NCBI GenBank assembly: GCA_035491935.1
Contig: DATJJW010000023.1
Span: 1 to 8,204 of the forward strand
Length of the DNA stretch: 8,204 nt
From: DATJJW01 sp035491935
GTDB taxonomy: Bacteria > Pseudomonadota > Alphaproteobacteria > ATCC43930 > CGMCC-115725
Reading direction: 5' to 3'
Part shown: positions 1-6,209 of the stretch, piece after piece
Numbering within the stretch: the stretch's first letter is position 1
Layout of the letters: each line of letters begins with the position of its first letter
Position numbers and translations under genes: made by a program
Notes under the pieces: generated by a model
The model's database searches: none
What the model was told of the DNA's origin: nothing
The model's input: the letters and a program-made list of their open reading frames with translations, nothing else

Positions 1-2794
1 CAGCGCTCTCGGCCAAGGCCGCCTCCAGCGCCGCGCGTGTCTCGACGGTGGCGCGGTCGACGCTGCCGCGTTCCTCCGCTTCCCTCGGATCGACCGAGAC
101 TTCGAGGCGGGCGGCGGTCGAGGCCAGGCGTTCCAGCCCCATGTTGAGTGCCATGCCCTTCAGCGAATGCGCCAGCGCGCCCAGCTCGACATGCCGGCCT
201 TCCGCATGCAGCGCGCTCAGCGCCGCGGCCGAGCCGCCGAAGGTCGCGGTGAAGCGGCGCATCAATTCGCGCATCAGCCCCCAATTGCCGCCGAAGCGCG
301 GCAGGACGGCGGCGAGATTATAGGCGGAGCCGTTCGGCGCCGGTGTCCGCGGTGCCGGGACAATGCCGTGCCGAGGTGCTTCCGTTGCGCCACCACCAGC
401 CGATCCGGTCGATCCGGGGCCGATCCAGCGCATCAACACGCGCAGCAGCCCGTCCGGGTCGATGGGCTTGGCGATGTGGTCGTCCATGCCGGCATCGAGG
501 CAGCGGCGCCGCTCGCGCTCCATGGCATGGGCGGTCATGGCGATGATCGGCAAGGTGCCGCGCGGCCGGTGCCGGCGCAGCTCCTGTGCCGCCTCGATGC
601 CGTCCATGACCGGCATCTGCACATCCATCAGCACGGCGTCGTAGCGGGAATCCGCCGCCAGCACTTTGTCGACCGCCTGGCGGCCATTGCTGACGATGTC
701 GGCGGTGATGCCAAGGCCGCGCAGCAATTCCTCCGCCACCACCTGGTTGATTTCATTGTCCTCGGCCAGCAGCACGCGCCGATCCTGGAGCGGCATGATG
801 CCGACCGTGGCAGGGCCGGAAATTGCCGGGACCTCGCCGCTCTCGCTGCCAAAGGCCAAGGCGATGGCGTCGAACAGGATCGAGGTGTCGATCGGCTTGA
901 TCAGCACGGCGTCGAGTCCGAGCGAGTCGGCCCGGCTCAGCACCTCGGAGCGGCCATGGGCCGTCGCGATGAAGATGCGCGGGCGGTGCTTCAGCGACAA
1001 TTCCAGGATGATCTTCTCCGCCACCTCGATACCGTCCATGCCGGGCATGCGCCAGTCGAGGATCACGAGATCGAAGGGACTGCCGCGATGCTCGGCGATG
1101 CGCACCTGTTCCAAGGCCGCCGAACCCGAAAGCGCGCTCGTCACCTTGACATCCCACGCCGAGAGCGTCGTGCCCATGATGTCGAGCGCGGTGATGCTGT
1201 CGTCGACGACCAGGGCATGCAGGCCCGGTGGGATGGGGGAACGCCGCCGCTTCTGCTTCGCCGGTTCCGGCGGCAGCATGAAATAGGCGGTGAAGCTGAA
1301 GGTGCTGCCGCTATCCGGCTGGCTCTCGACCGTGATCGTGCCGCCCATCATCTCGGCCAGCTGGCGGCTGATGGCAAGGCCGAGACCCGTCCCGCCGAAG
1401 CGGCGCGTCGTCGAGCCGTCCGCCTGGCTGAAGGGCTGGAACAGCCGGGACACCTGCTCCTCGGTCATGCCGATGCCGGTATCGCTGACCGAGAATATGA
1501 TGCTGACGCCGTGCTCCTCCCGGTGATCCAGCTTGATCGAGACGACAATCTCGCCGGCCTCGGTGAACTTGATCGCGTTGCTGACCAGATTGACCAGGAT
1601 CTGGCCGAGGCGCATCGGATCGCCGATCAGCTCGACAGGCACTGCGGGATCGAGGGCGAAATGCAGCTCCAGATCCTTGTCGAGCGCACGCAAGGCCGAG
1701 ACATTGGCCAGATTGTCCAGCACCTGGTGCAGGTCGAATTCAATACGCTCCAAATCGAGTTTGCCGGCCTCGATCTTCGAGAAGTCAAGAATGTCGTTGA
1801 CCACGCCCAAGAGGGTGGTGGCCGAGGATTTTATCTTGGCGAGATAATCCTGTTGCCGGGGATCGAGCTTGGTCTTGAGCGCCAGATGGCTCAAGCCGAT
1901 GATCGCGTTCATCGGCGTGCGGATCTCGTGGCTCATATTGGCCAGGAAGATCGATTTGGTCTCGTTGGCGCTCTCGGCCTCGTGCCGGGCGGCCTCCAGC
2001 GCGGCATTGCTCTCGATGAGCCGCGTCTCGCCTGCCTTCATCGCCGTGATGTCGTCGAAGATCCAGATCCGGCCGGTCACCCCCTCGCCATGGATCGGCA
2101 CGCTGGTGACGCGGTAGACGCGCGAGGGTTCGCCCTGAACATCCCAAAACGCGTCGATGATCCGGCCGTGGCGGGCGACAAGGTCGGCCATGACGGTGGC
2201 TTCCTTGTCGGAGCCGGGGCCGAGCCGCCCCAGCAGCCCGCGGAAGCCTGAACGCAGGACGGAGGTATCGAGCTCGCCGGCGGTGAGGCCCAGAAGCTCT
2301 GCCGCGGCCTGGTTGATCAGCGCCGGCCGGCTGTCGTTATGCACCAGCACGATGCCCTGGGGCACGGTCGCCAGGATGGCGCGTAATGAGGTAAGCAACG
2401 CATCGTCCGGGGTCCGCGGCGCCTGGGGCAACAGGTCGCGCAGCATGGTGGCGATCCGTCCGCGCGGCGCCTTCAGCCAGCCCGGCAGGCTCTCCTTCGT
2501 CGTCCAGACCAGCAATAGACCCGTACGATCGTCGGTATTGGCGGCGAGCCAGACGAGCGGCGGCTGGACGAATTGAACGGCCAGCGCCGGAGGCAGGCGC
2601 CTGCCGTCACCGGCTTTGGCCAGGATGACGTCGTCGAGCGGCGGTTGCGGCAGGGCCAGCTGCGCGACATCGCCGAGCGAGGTCGAGGAAGCGATGATGA
2701 CGGCATGGTGCGGGTCGTGCCAGGACAGTTCCAGCACCAGATCGGCGCCGGTCATCAGGCGAAGGGCGGAGACTCGGGCGGTATCTTCGATCAT
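1..2794 (-). CDS. Hybrid sensor histidine kinase with PAS, two receiver domains and Hpt (3' end missing)
   Basis: The protein is a soluble multistep phosphorelay kinase. The 931 codons visible run without a stop to the window edge, so the C-terminus is cut off. No membrane segment or signal peptide is visible. Residues 1-130 match nothing I recognise. A PAS-like domain lies at about 133-252, followed by a short linker helix. HisKA has the H-box SHEIRTPMN with phospho-acceptor His289. The ATPase domain has N402/N406, DTGIG at 438-442 and GGTGLGLAI at 467-475. Receiver 1 (about 526-646) has D531/D532, phospho-Asp580, T611 and K633. Receiver 2 (about 673-790) has E678/D679, phospho-Asp724, T754 and K776. 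A Gly/Pro-rich linker leads to an Hpt domain with AHSLKG and His876. This gives a complete H-D-D-H chain of an ArcB/BarA-like type, probably passing phosphate to an unseen response regulator. The ATG at 2794 is favoured because an in-frame TGA lies at 2803-2801, but no good ribosome site precedes it and Met14 is an alternative. The signal is unknown. Confidence 0.95.
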   Translation of the reverse strand, partial: MIEDTARVSALRLMTGADLVLELSWHDPHHAVIIASSTSLGDVAQLALPQPPLDDVILAKAGDGRRLPPALAVQFVQPPLVWLAANTDDRTGLLLVWTTKESLPGWLKAPRGRIATMLRDLLPQAPRTPDDALLTSLRAILATVPQGIVLVHNDSRPALINQAAAELLGLTAGELDTSVLRSGFRGLLGRLGPGSDKEATVMADLVARHGRIIDAFWDVQGEPSRVYRVTSVPIHGEGVTGRIWIFDDITAMKAGETRLIESNAALEAARHEAESANETKSIFLANMSHEIRTPMNAIIGLSHLALKTKLDPRQQDYLAKIKSSATTLLGVVNDILDFSKIEAGKLDLERIEFDLHQVLDNLANVSALRALDKDLELHFALDPAVPVELIGDPMRLGQILVNLVSNAIKFTEAGEIVVSIKLDHREEHGVSIIFSVSDTGIGMTEEQVSRLFQPFSQADGSTTRRFGGTGLGLAISRQLAEMMGGTITVESQPDSGSTFSFTAYFMLPPEPAKQKRRRSPIPPGLHALVVDDSITALDIMGTTLSAWDVKVTSALSGSAALEQVRIAEHRGSPFDLVILDWRMPGMDGIEVAEKIILELSLKHRPRIFIATAHGRSEVLSRADSLGLDAVLIKPIDTSILFDAIALAFGSESGEVPAISGPATVGIMPLQDRRVLLAEDNEINQVVAEELLRGLGITADIVSNGRQAVDKVLAADSRYDAVLMDVQMPVMDGIEAAQELRRHRPRGTLPIIAMTAHAMERERRRCLDAGMDDHIAKPIDPDGLLRVLMRWIGPGSTGSAGGGATEAPRHGIVPAPRTPAPNGSAYNLAAVLPRFGGNWGLMRELMRRFTATFGGSAAALSALHAEGRHVELGALAHSLKGMALNMGLERLASTAARLEVSVDPREAEERGSVDRATVETRAALEAALAESA

Positions 2795-2951
2795 GGCGCG
2801 TCAGACGCTCTGCCGGCGCCAAGTTTTTCTGGCAAAGGTTCCCATCGTTCGTGGTTCCGTTGCTGTGCCGTCAAGCCCTTGGCATCATTATTAAACCAAA
2901 CGAAGCGGCCATGCCACATACTCGCCCAGGCAGGATAGCTGGCATTTTGTC

Positions 2952-3698
2952 TCAACCCTCCATTCCGGGCATGTCCAGCCCGTGGCTAGACAGGATCGCC
3001 GCCATATGTGCCGGCAATGGCGCGCGGAAGGTGAGGGGCTGCTTATCCGGCCCCCAAGGCAAAGTCAGCGCACGGGCATGCAGCATATGCGGCTGCCCCT
3101 GCCGCGCCCGGCCATAGATGGGATCGCCCAGCACCGGGCAGTCCAACGCCTGGCAATGCACGCGGATCTGGTGGGTGCGGCCCGTGTGCGGGCGCAGCGC
3201 CAGAAGGCTGATGCCGCCCCCCTCGGCCATCACGTGATAGTCGGTGATGGCGGCGCTGCCACCGGGGGCCGCGACCATGCGCCAGCCATTAGGATCATTG
3301 CGCTTGGCCAGGGCCAGGTCGACACGGCCTTGCCGTTCGGCCGGCGCGCCTTCGACGATCGCCCAGTAGAGTTTCGAGACCTGCGAGGTCTCGAACAGGC
3401 GGCCCAGCTTCGAGACCGCCTTGGGCATCCGGCCGAGCGCCAGGCAGCCCGAAGTATCGCGGTCGAGGCGATGAGCCGGCTGCGGCAGCGGCTGGATGCC
3501 GAAACGCAGGGCCGGCAGGAAGTCTTCCAGGCTCTCCGGTGTCTTCGGCCCCGGATGCACCGCGAGCCCGGCCGGCTTGTCGATGACCAGCAACTGCGCA
3601 TCCAGATGCAGGATGCGCGCGCGCAGCCAGTCGGGCAGCGCGGAGCCGGGTGGCGGCGTGTCGGGCTTGGAGGTGGATGGTGCCGAGCGTCCGGTCAT
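2952..3698 (-). CDS. RluA-family RNA pseudouridine synthase
   Basis: The 248-residue protein should convert specific uridines in rRNA or tRNA to pseudouridine in the cytoplasm. The family signature HRLDRDTSG is at residues 76-84, and by family knowledge the catalytic aspartate is Asp79. The second conserved block, LRPHTGRTHQIRVH, is at 168-181, followed by GDPIYG at 191-196. The N-terminus is a short Pro/Ser-rich tail running straight into the catalytic core. There is no room for the S4 RNA-binding domain of RluC and RluD, so it resembles the shorter RluA/TruC-like members. The target base cannot be read from sequence. The ATG at 3698 is the first start after an in-frame TAA at 3710-3708, with a weak AGAAG upstream. 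It lies on the same strand as the kinase gene but 157 bases from it, so co-transcription is uncertain. Confidence 0.93.
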   Translation of the reverse strand: MTGRSAPSTSKPDTPPPGSALPDWLRARILHLDAQLLVIDKPAGLAVHPGPKTPESLEDFLPALRFGIQPLPQPAHRLDRDTSGCLALGRMPKAVSKLGRLFETSQVSKLYWAIVEGAPAERQGRVDLALAKRNDPNGWRMVAAPGGSAAITDYHVMAEGGGISLLALRPHTGRTHQIRVHCQALDCPVLGDPIYGRARQGQPHMLHARALTLPWGPDKQPLTFRAPLPAHMAAILSSHGLDMPGMEG

Positions 3699-3795
3699 GC
3701 TTCTGGCTTAACCGGTTTTGGCCCGGGCTTCACCTGCTTCGTGCCATGGCGGACGCTGTTGCGCATCGTGCGACGACCTGGCGGCGGCAGGTTGA

Positions 3796-3833
3796 GCGTC
3801 CCCAAGGTGGGGGAGGAGACACCTTGGGGACGC
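3796..3833 (-). terminator. Perfect 14-bp hairpin after the exported-protein genes
   Basis: The arms at 3796-3809 (GCGTCCCCAAGGTG) and 3820-3833 are perfectly complementary and enclose a 10-base loop. The hairpin starts 21 bases past the stop codon of the TGP-repeat gene on the minus strand, where a transcription terminator or 3'-stabilising stem would be expected. There is no U-run on either strand, so classic intrinsic termination is not certain. It could also be a mobile palindromic element or a protein-binding site. Confidence 0.55.
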
Positions 3834-3854
3834 GGGAACCGCTCGGAACTACCT

Positions 3855-4169
3855 TCAGGGGGTGTAGGTCGTGCTGCCCGAGCGGGTGACCGTGCCGCCC
3901 TCGGGGCCGGTGACGGTGCGGTTCCAATTGTAGTCGCCGGGACCGGTATGCGAGATGCTGCCGCTTTCCGAGACGGTGCGGCCGGCCGGGCCGGTGAGGC
4001 TGCGGCTGCGCGAGCAGGTGCCGCCGGAACAACCGCCCGAGGCGCTGGTGCTGTAGCTACGGCCGAAGCGGCCGACATGGCTGCCGTGGCGCTGCCAGCC
4101 GGCCGAGGCGTCGGCGGCCCAGAGCATCGTCGTGCCGGCGATGGCGGCGGTGAGGATCAGATGTTTCAT
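3855..4169 (-). CDS. Small exported protein with two TGP/SGS repeats
   Basis: The gene encodes 104 residues. The N-terminus MKHLILTAAIAGTTMLWAADASA is a clear Sec signal peptide, with likely cleavage after residue 23, so the mature protein is periplasmic or extracellular. A Gly/Ser-rich stretch carries the cysteine pair CSGGTC at 47-52. Two 19-residue units follow, at 57-75 and 85-103, each reading roughly xxTGPxGxTVxxSGSxxxT. They are separated by a GPGDYNWN linker. Similar 'TVTGPNGGTVTR' units occur in small uncharacterised secreted proteins of alphaproteobacteria, from memory; I know no assigned function. I chose the ATG at 4169 over the one at 4175 because GGGA lies 9 bases upstream of 4169 but only 3 upstream of 4175. 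It lies 55 bases behind the four-cysteine protein gene, on the same strand, and is probably co-transcribed with it. Confidence 0.82.
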   Translation of the reverse strand: MKHLILTAAIAGTTMLWAADASAGWQRHGSHVGRFGRSYSTSASGGCSGGTCSRSRSLTGPAGRTVSESGSISHTGPGDYNWNRTVTGPEGGTVTRSGSTTYTP

Positions 4170-4190
4170 GAGCATCGTTCCCGATCGATC

Positions 4191-4237
4191 GTTATTGATC
4201 CGAAGGTTATTGGTCCCAAGGGGGCTATTGGCCCTGG
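4191..4237. repeat. Degenerate 15-base tandem repeat between the two exported-protein genes
   Basis: Two adjacent 15-base units, GTTATTGATCCGAAG (4191-4205) and GTTATTGGTCCCAAG (4206-4220), differ at three positions. A weaker third copy, GCTATTGGCCCTGG, follows at 4224-4237 and overlaps the stop codon of the upstream gene. The repeat occupies most of the intergenic gap. It may affect mRNA stability or translation of the downstream gene, or may simply be slippage-derived spacer. Confidence 0.4.
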
Positions 4238-4485
4238 TTCTGACGGGCTGAGGCCAGGGCCTGCTTGCAGCCGGGCGAGAGCTTGTCGGCATTGGTCTTG
4301 AAGCAGGCGAGGATGCGACCGCCGCCCGGCTTGGTACCGGAACAGAGCGATCGGTAATCGGCGGCGCAGGCCTGGCGCAGTGCGCCGCCCTGCTGTGCCA
4401 TGGCCGTATCGCTGGTGCCGGCCATCATGCCGGCCAGGACAAGCGCCGCCGTGACCGGCCGAGACATCGAAGAGAAAAACCGCAT
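4225..4485 (-). CDS. Exported four-cysteine (cysteine-rich repeat) protein
   Basis: The 86-residue protein starts with a basic end and hydrophobic core ending in AMA, giving a Sec signal peptide with probable cleavage after residue 30. The mature part is about 56 residues. It contains C40, C48, C61 and C73 with spacing C-x7-C-x12-C-x11-C, around DYRSLCSG, ILACFK and LSPGCKQAL. This fits the cysteine-rich repeat known from Golgi apparatus protein 1 (Pfam PF00839), which is common as single copies in small bacterial periplasmic proteins of unknown role. The cysteines presumably form two disulfides after export. The start at 4485 is well supported by AAGGAG at 4498-4493, 7 bases upstream. A putative ECF promoter lies just upstream and matches the one before the divergent sigma operon, so it is a likely sigma target. 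Confidence 0.85.
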   Translation of the reverse strand: MRFFSSMSRPVTAALVLAGMMAGTSDTAMAQQGGALRQACAADYRSLCSGTKPGGGRILACFKTNADKLSPGCKQALASARQNQGQ

Positions 4486-4522
4486 CGCTCCACTCCTTTC
4501 CGTTGTCGTGAGCGTCGGGGCT

Positions 4523-4550
4523 GGTACGGGTGGGAATTGCCGCAGTTCTC
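4523..4550 (-). promoter_or_regulatory. Putative ECF-type promoter for the exported-protein genes
   Basis: Read on the minus strand, GAGAAC (4550-4545) is followed by exactly 16 bases and then CGTACC (4528-4523). This resembles the general ECF pattern of an AAC-containing -35 and a CGT-containing -10. Predicted transcription starts near 4516, about 30 bases before the ATG at 4485, leaving room for the AAGGAG ribosome site. The same motif with identical spacing faces the other way at 4565-4592. Confidence 0.6.
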
Positions 4551-4564
4551 GTGAAAAATTTCCG

Positions 4565-4592
4565 GAGAACTTTCGCCGGGCCGGCCCGTATC
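4565..4592 (+). promoter_or_regulatory. Putative autoregulatory ECF-type promoter for the sigma operon
   Basis: GAGAAC (4565-4570) is followed by exactly 16 bases and CGTATC (4587-4592), predicting transcription from about 4598 and a leader of about 40 bases before the ATG at 4639. The -35 forms a 7-bp inverted repeat with the opposite promoter (AGTTCTC at 4544-4550 and GAGAACT at 4565-4571, 14 bases between). That arrangement follows from two back-to-back copies of one element, though binding of a dimeric regulator there is not excluded. Confidence 0.6.
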
Positions 4593-4638
4593 ATCGCTGG
4601 AAAACAGGGTGCGGCCTGGAGGGTGGCGAGCTGGGGAT

Positions 4639-5250
4639 ATGACGGGCCAGGTGGTCGATCGGGCGATCGAACAAGGTGATGCGGTGCTGATGCGCCAGGT
4701 GGCCGAAGGCAGCGAGGCGGCGTTCCGTCTGGTCGCGCAGCGTCACCTGCCGCGCATGCTGCGGCTGGCGTCGAAGACGCTGGGCGGTTCGAGCAGCGCC
4801 GGCGATGCCGAGGATGTGGTGCAGGAGGCGCTGGTCCGGTTGTGGCAGCATGCCGGCAACTGGCAGCCGCAGCGCGGCGCGCTGTCGACCTGGCTCTACA
4901 CCGTGGTCTATCGCCTGTGCGTCGACCGGCTGCGGCTGAAGCCGACTGTGGCCCTGGACGAGGCCATCGAGGTCGCGGATTCACAACCGCATGCGCTCGA
5001 CACCATGATGCGCGCGGGTGAGTTCAAGGCGCTCGACACCGCCATCGCCGCGCTGCAACCACGCCAACGCGCGGCGCTCACGCTCTTCTATTACGAAGAG
5101 ATGAGTGGGCCGGAGGCGGCATCGGTGCTGGGTCTGGGTTTGCGTGCCTTCTGGTCGCTGCTGCATCGCGCGCGGCAGGCCGTCCATGAGGAGATGAAGT
5201 CCGTATTGCGTCAGCAAGCCATCAGCCAGTCGAAGGGGAGCATGTCATGA
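4639..5250 (+). CDS. ECF-family RNA polymerase sigma factor
   Basis: The 203-residue protein has the two-domain layout of extracytoplasmic-function (group 4) sigma factors. Region 2 spans about 14-97, with GSEAAFRLV, the acidic DAEDVVQEALVRLWQHA (residues 56-72) and STWLYTVVYRLCVDRLR. Region 4 spans about 131-186 with LQPRQRAALTLFYYEEMSGPEAASVLG and the recognition helix region ending SLLHRARQAV. It should direct core RNA polymerase to envelope-response promoters when released from its anti-sigma. The ATG at 4639 is preferred, although its ribosome site is poor: GGGG lies only 2 bases away and GGAGGG about 14. A GTG at 4609 is possible but would leave almost no leader after the predicted promoter. 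The stop overlaps the next start as ATGA, so the anti-sigma is translationally coupled. I cannot assign an ECF subgroup. Confidence 0.93.
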   Translation: MTGQVVDRAIEQGDAVLMRQVAEGSEAAFRLVAQRHLPRMLRLASKTLGGSSSAGDAEDVVQEALVRLWQHAGNWQPQRGALSTWLYTVVYRLCVDRLRLKPTVALDEAIEVADSQPHALDTMMRAGEFKALDTAIAALQPRQRAALTLFYYEEMSGPEAASVLGLGLRAFWSLLHRARQAVHEEMKSVLRQQAISQSKGSMS

Positions 5251-5705
5251 ATCCAGAATTGTCGCTCCAGGCCTTTGCCGATCTGCTCGATACCTATGGC
5301 AGCGATTTCCGGTGTTGGCCGGCCGAGGAGGCGGAGGCGGCGGAGGCTTTGTGCCAGACCTCGGTCGAGGCGCGGGCGCAATATGACGAGGCGCGCGCGC
5401 TGGAGGCCCTGTTCCGGCGCGATGCCATGCAGCCCATTGACCAGGCGCGCATGACCGCGATCCTCAATGGTGCCCTGACGGAGATCGCCGCCAAGCCGCG
5501 GCGGCGGGCGATATTCGGTTTCGGTGGTTTCAGCTTCGATTGGGGCTGGCTGTTCACCCGGCCGGTCGGGGCCGCGCTGGCGGCCAGCCTGGTCGCCGGC
5601 TGGATACTGGGTTCGGTGGCGCCGGATGCGGCATCCTGGCGGTCGGCCAGCGTGCCGGCCGTGACGGCCCTGCTGGGTTTGGGCGATGGCGGAGGAATAT
5701 TGTGA
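5247..5705 (+). CDS. Probable membrane anti-sigma factor
   Basis: The gene encodes 152 residues. The N-terminal part (1-85) is acidic and helical, with LLDTYGSDFRCWPAEEA at about 13-29, a motif I associate from memory with genes directly behind alphaproteobacterial ECF sigmas. One hydrophobic segment at about 105-124 follows a basic stretch (KPRRR, 83-87), predicting a cytoplasmic N-terminus and a short periplasmic tail of about 28 residues. There is no HxxxCxxC zinc anti-sigma motif; the two cysteines, C23 and C36, are isolated. The role is inferred mainly from position: the start overlaps the sigma stop (ATGA), a strong AAGGGGAG lies 6 bases upstream, and the stop overlaps the sensor gene by one base. 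It probably holds the sigma factor at the membrane. Confidence 0.78.
   Translation: MNPELSLQAFADLLDTYGSDFRCWPAEEAEAAEALCQTSVEARAQYDEARALEALFRRDAMQPIDQARMTAILNGALTEIAAKPRRRAIFGFGGFSFDWGWLFTRPVGAALAASLVAGWILGSVAPDAASWRSASVPAVTALLGLGDGGGIL
5691..5696 (+). promoter_or_regulatory. Ribosome binding site deciding the sensor start
   Basis: GGAGGA lies 8 bases before the ATG at 5705, inside the end of the anti-sigma gene. It favours this ATG over the GTG at 5702 and the much longer open frame upstream, which reads in the wrong frame through the anti-sigma gene. Confidence 0.75.
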
Positions 5706-6154
5706 TGGGTATGTCGCGCCGGATGAAATGGATATTCGGGCTTTCGATCGCGCTGAATCTTTTCCTGCTCGCCTTCATCGGCGGCCAGGTCTGGCGCTTC
5801 CATCACGCCGCACGGATGCTGGCCTCGGGCCAGGCGGTCGAGATGATGCTGCGCCAGGTGGGGGCGCGGCTTTCGACCCAGGACGCTCAGACACTGCGCC
5901 AGGCCTTCATGCCGAAACTGCCTGAGCTGCGCGAGCTGCAGCGCCAGGCGCGGCGCCAGTTGGAGCAGACCCGCGAGGATATCGGCGCCACCCCCTTCGA
6001 TGCCGCCAAGGTCAAGGCGGATCTGGAACAGGCACGGGAGACGCGGGAGAAGATCGCGCCGATCGTCGAAACCACATTCTTGGACGTGCTGCCGCGCCTG
6101 TCGGAAGAGGGGCGCCGGACGCTCAGCCACATCCGCTTGCTGCGAGGACGATAG
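5705..6154 (+). CDS. Membrane-anchored CnrX/Spy-like periplasmic sensor
   Basis: The gene encodes 149 residues: a short basic N-terminus (MGMSRRMKW), one membrane segment at about 9-28, then an almost entirely helical, charged periplasmic domain. Residues 55-141 (RLSTQDAQTLRQAF, PELRELQRQARRQL, PFDAAKVKADLEQAR, VLPRLSEEGRRTL) follow the heavy-metal resistance / periplasmic heavy-metal sensor pattern (Pfam PF13801, related to CnrX, ZraP, CpxP and Spy). In such systems the domain either binds metal or monitors the envelope and acts on the anti-sigma. Metal ligands are not obvious. Only His33/His34, close to the membrane, and His142 are present, with several methionines (39, 47, 48, 69), so the ligand may not be nickel or cobalt. 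The start overlaps the anti-sigma stop by one base (TGATG), indicating tight coupling. It is the last gene of the sigma operon. Confidence 0.83.
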   Translation: MGMSRRMKWIFGLSIALNLFLLAFIGGQVWRFHHAARMLASGQAVEMMLRQVGARLSTQDAQTLRQAFMPKLPELRELQRQARRQLEQTREDIGATPFDAAKVKADLEQARETREKIAPIVETTFLDVLPRLSEEGRRTLSHIRLLRGR

Positions 6155-6183
6155 ATCCAAGGTTAGCGCCAGGAGACGGGATT

Positions 6184-6208
6184 GCCGTCCGGCACGGTCC
6201 GGAACGGC
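6184..6208. terminator. GC-rich hairpin between convergent genes
   Basis: GCCGTCCGG (6184-6192) pairs with CCGGAACGGC (6199-6208), with one bulged A and a 6-base loop. It fills the short gap between the convergent sigma operon and sthA and could act as a bidirectional terminator, but no U-run follows on either strand. Confidence 0.4.
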
Positions 6209-6209
6209 C

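Noticed and set aside
167..2251. 694-codon open frame on the plus strand
   Set aside because: It lies entirely antisense to the histidine kinase, whose domains and catalytic residues are unmistakable. Its translation is Arg/His/Asp/Ala-rich low-complexity sequence typical of GC-rich shadow frames.
2869..2874. TTGACG on the minus strand upstream of the kinase gene as a -35 box
   Set aside because: No acceptable -10 follows at 16-18 bases, so a sigma-70 promoter call is not supported.
3695..4078. 127-codon minus-strand open frame ending in an ATGA overlap with the pseudouridine synthase
   Set aside because: The overlap looks operon-like, but the translation is Ala/Pro/Arg low complexity in another frame of the TGP-repeat gene, which has a signal peptide and repeats. 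It also runs through the 14-bp hairpin.
2982..4301. 439-codon open frame on the plus strand
   Set aside because: It is antisense to the pseudouridine synthase and both exported-protein genes, has no recognisable domain and shows compositional bias of a shadow frame.
4544..4571. Dyad AGTTCTC-N14-GAGAACT as a dimeric repressor operator
   Set aside because: Each half also has a CGTA element exactly 16 bases downstream on its own strand, so two divergent ECF promoters explain the symmetry better than an operator.
5294..6160. 288-codon open frame on the minus strand
   Set aside because: It is antisense to the coupled anti-sigma and sensor genes, which have clear ribosome sites, membrane segments and overlaps.
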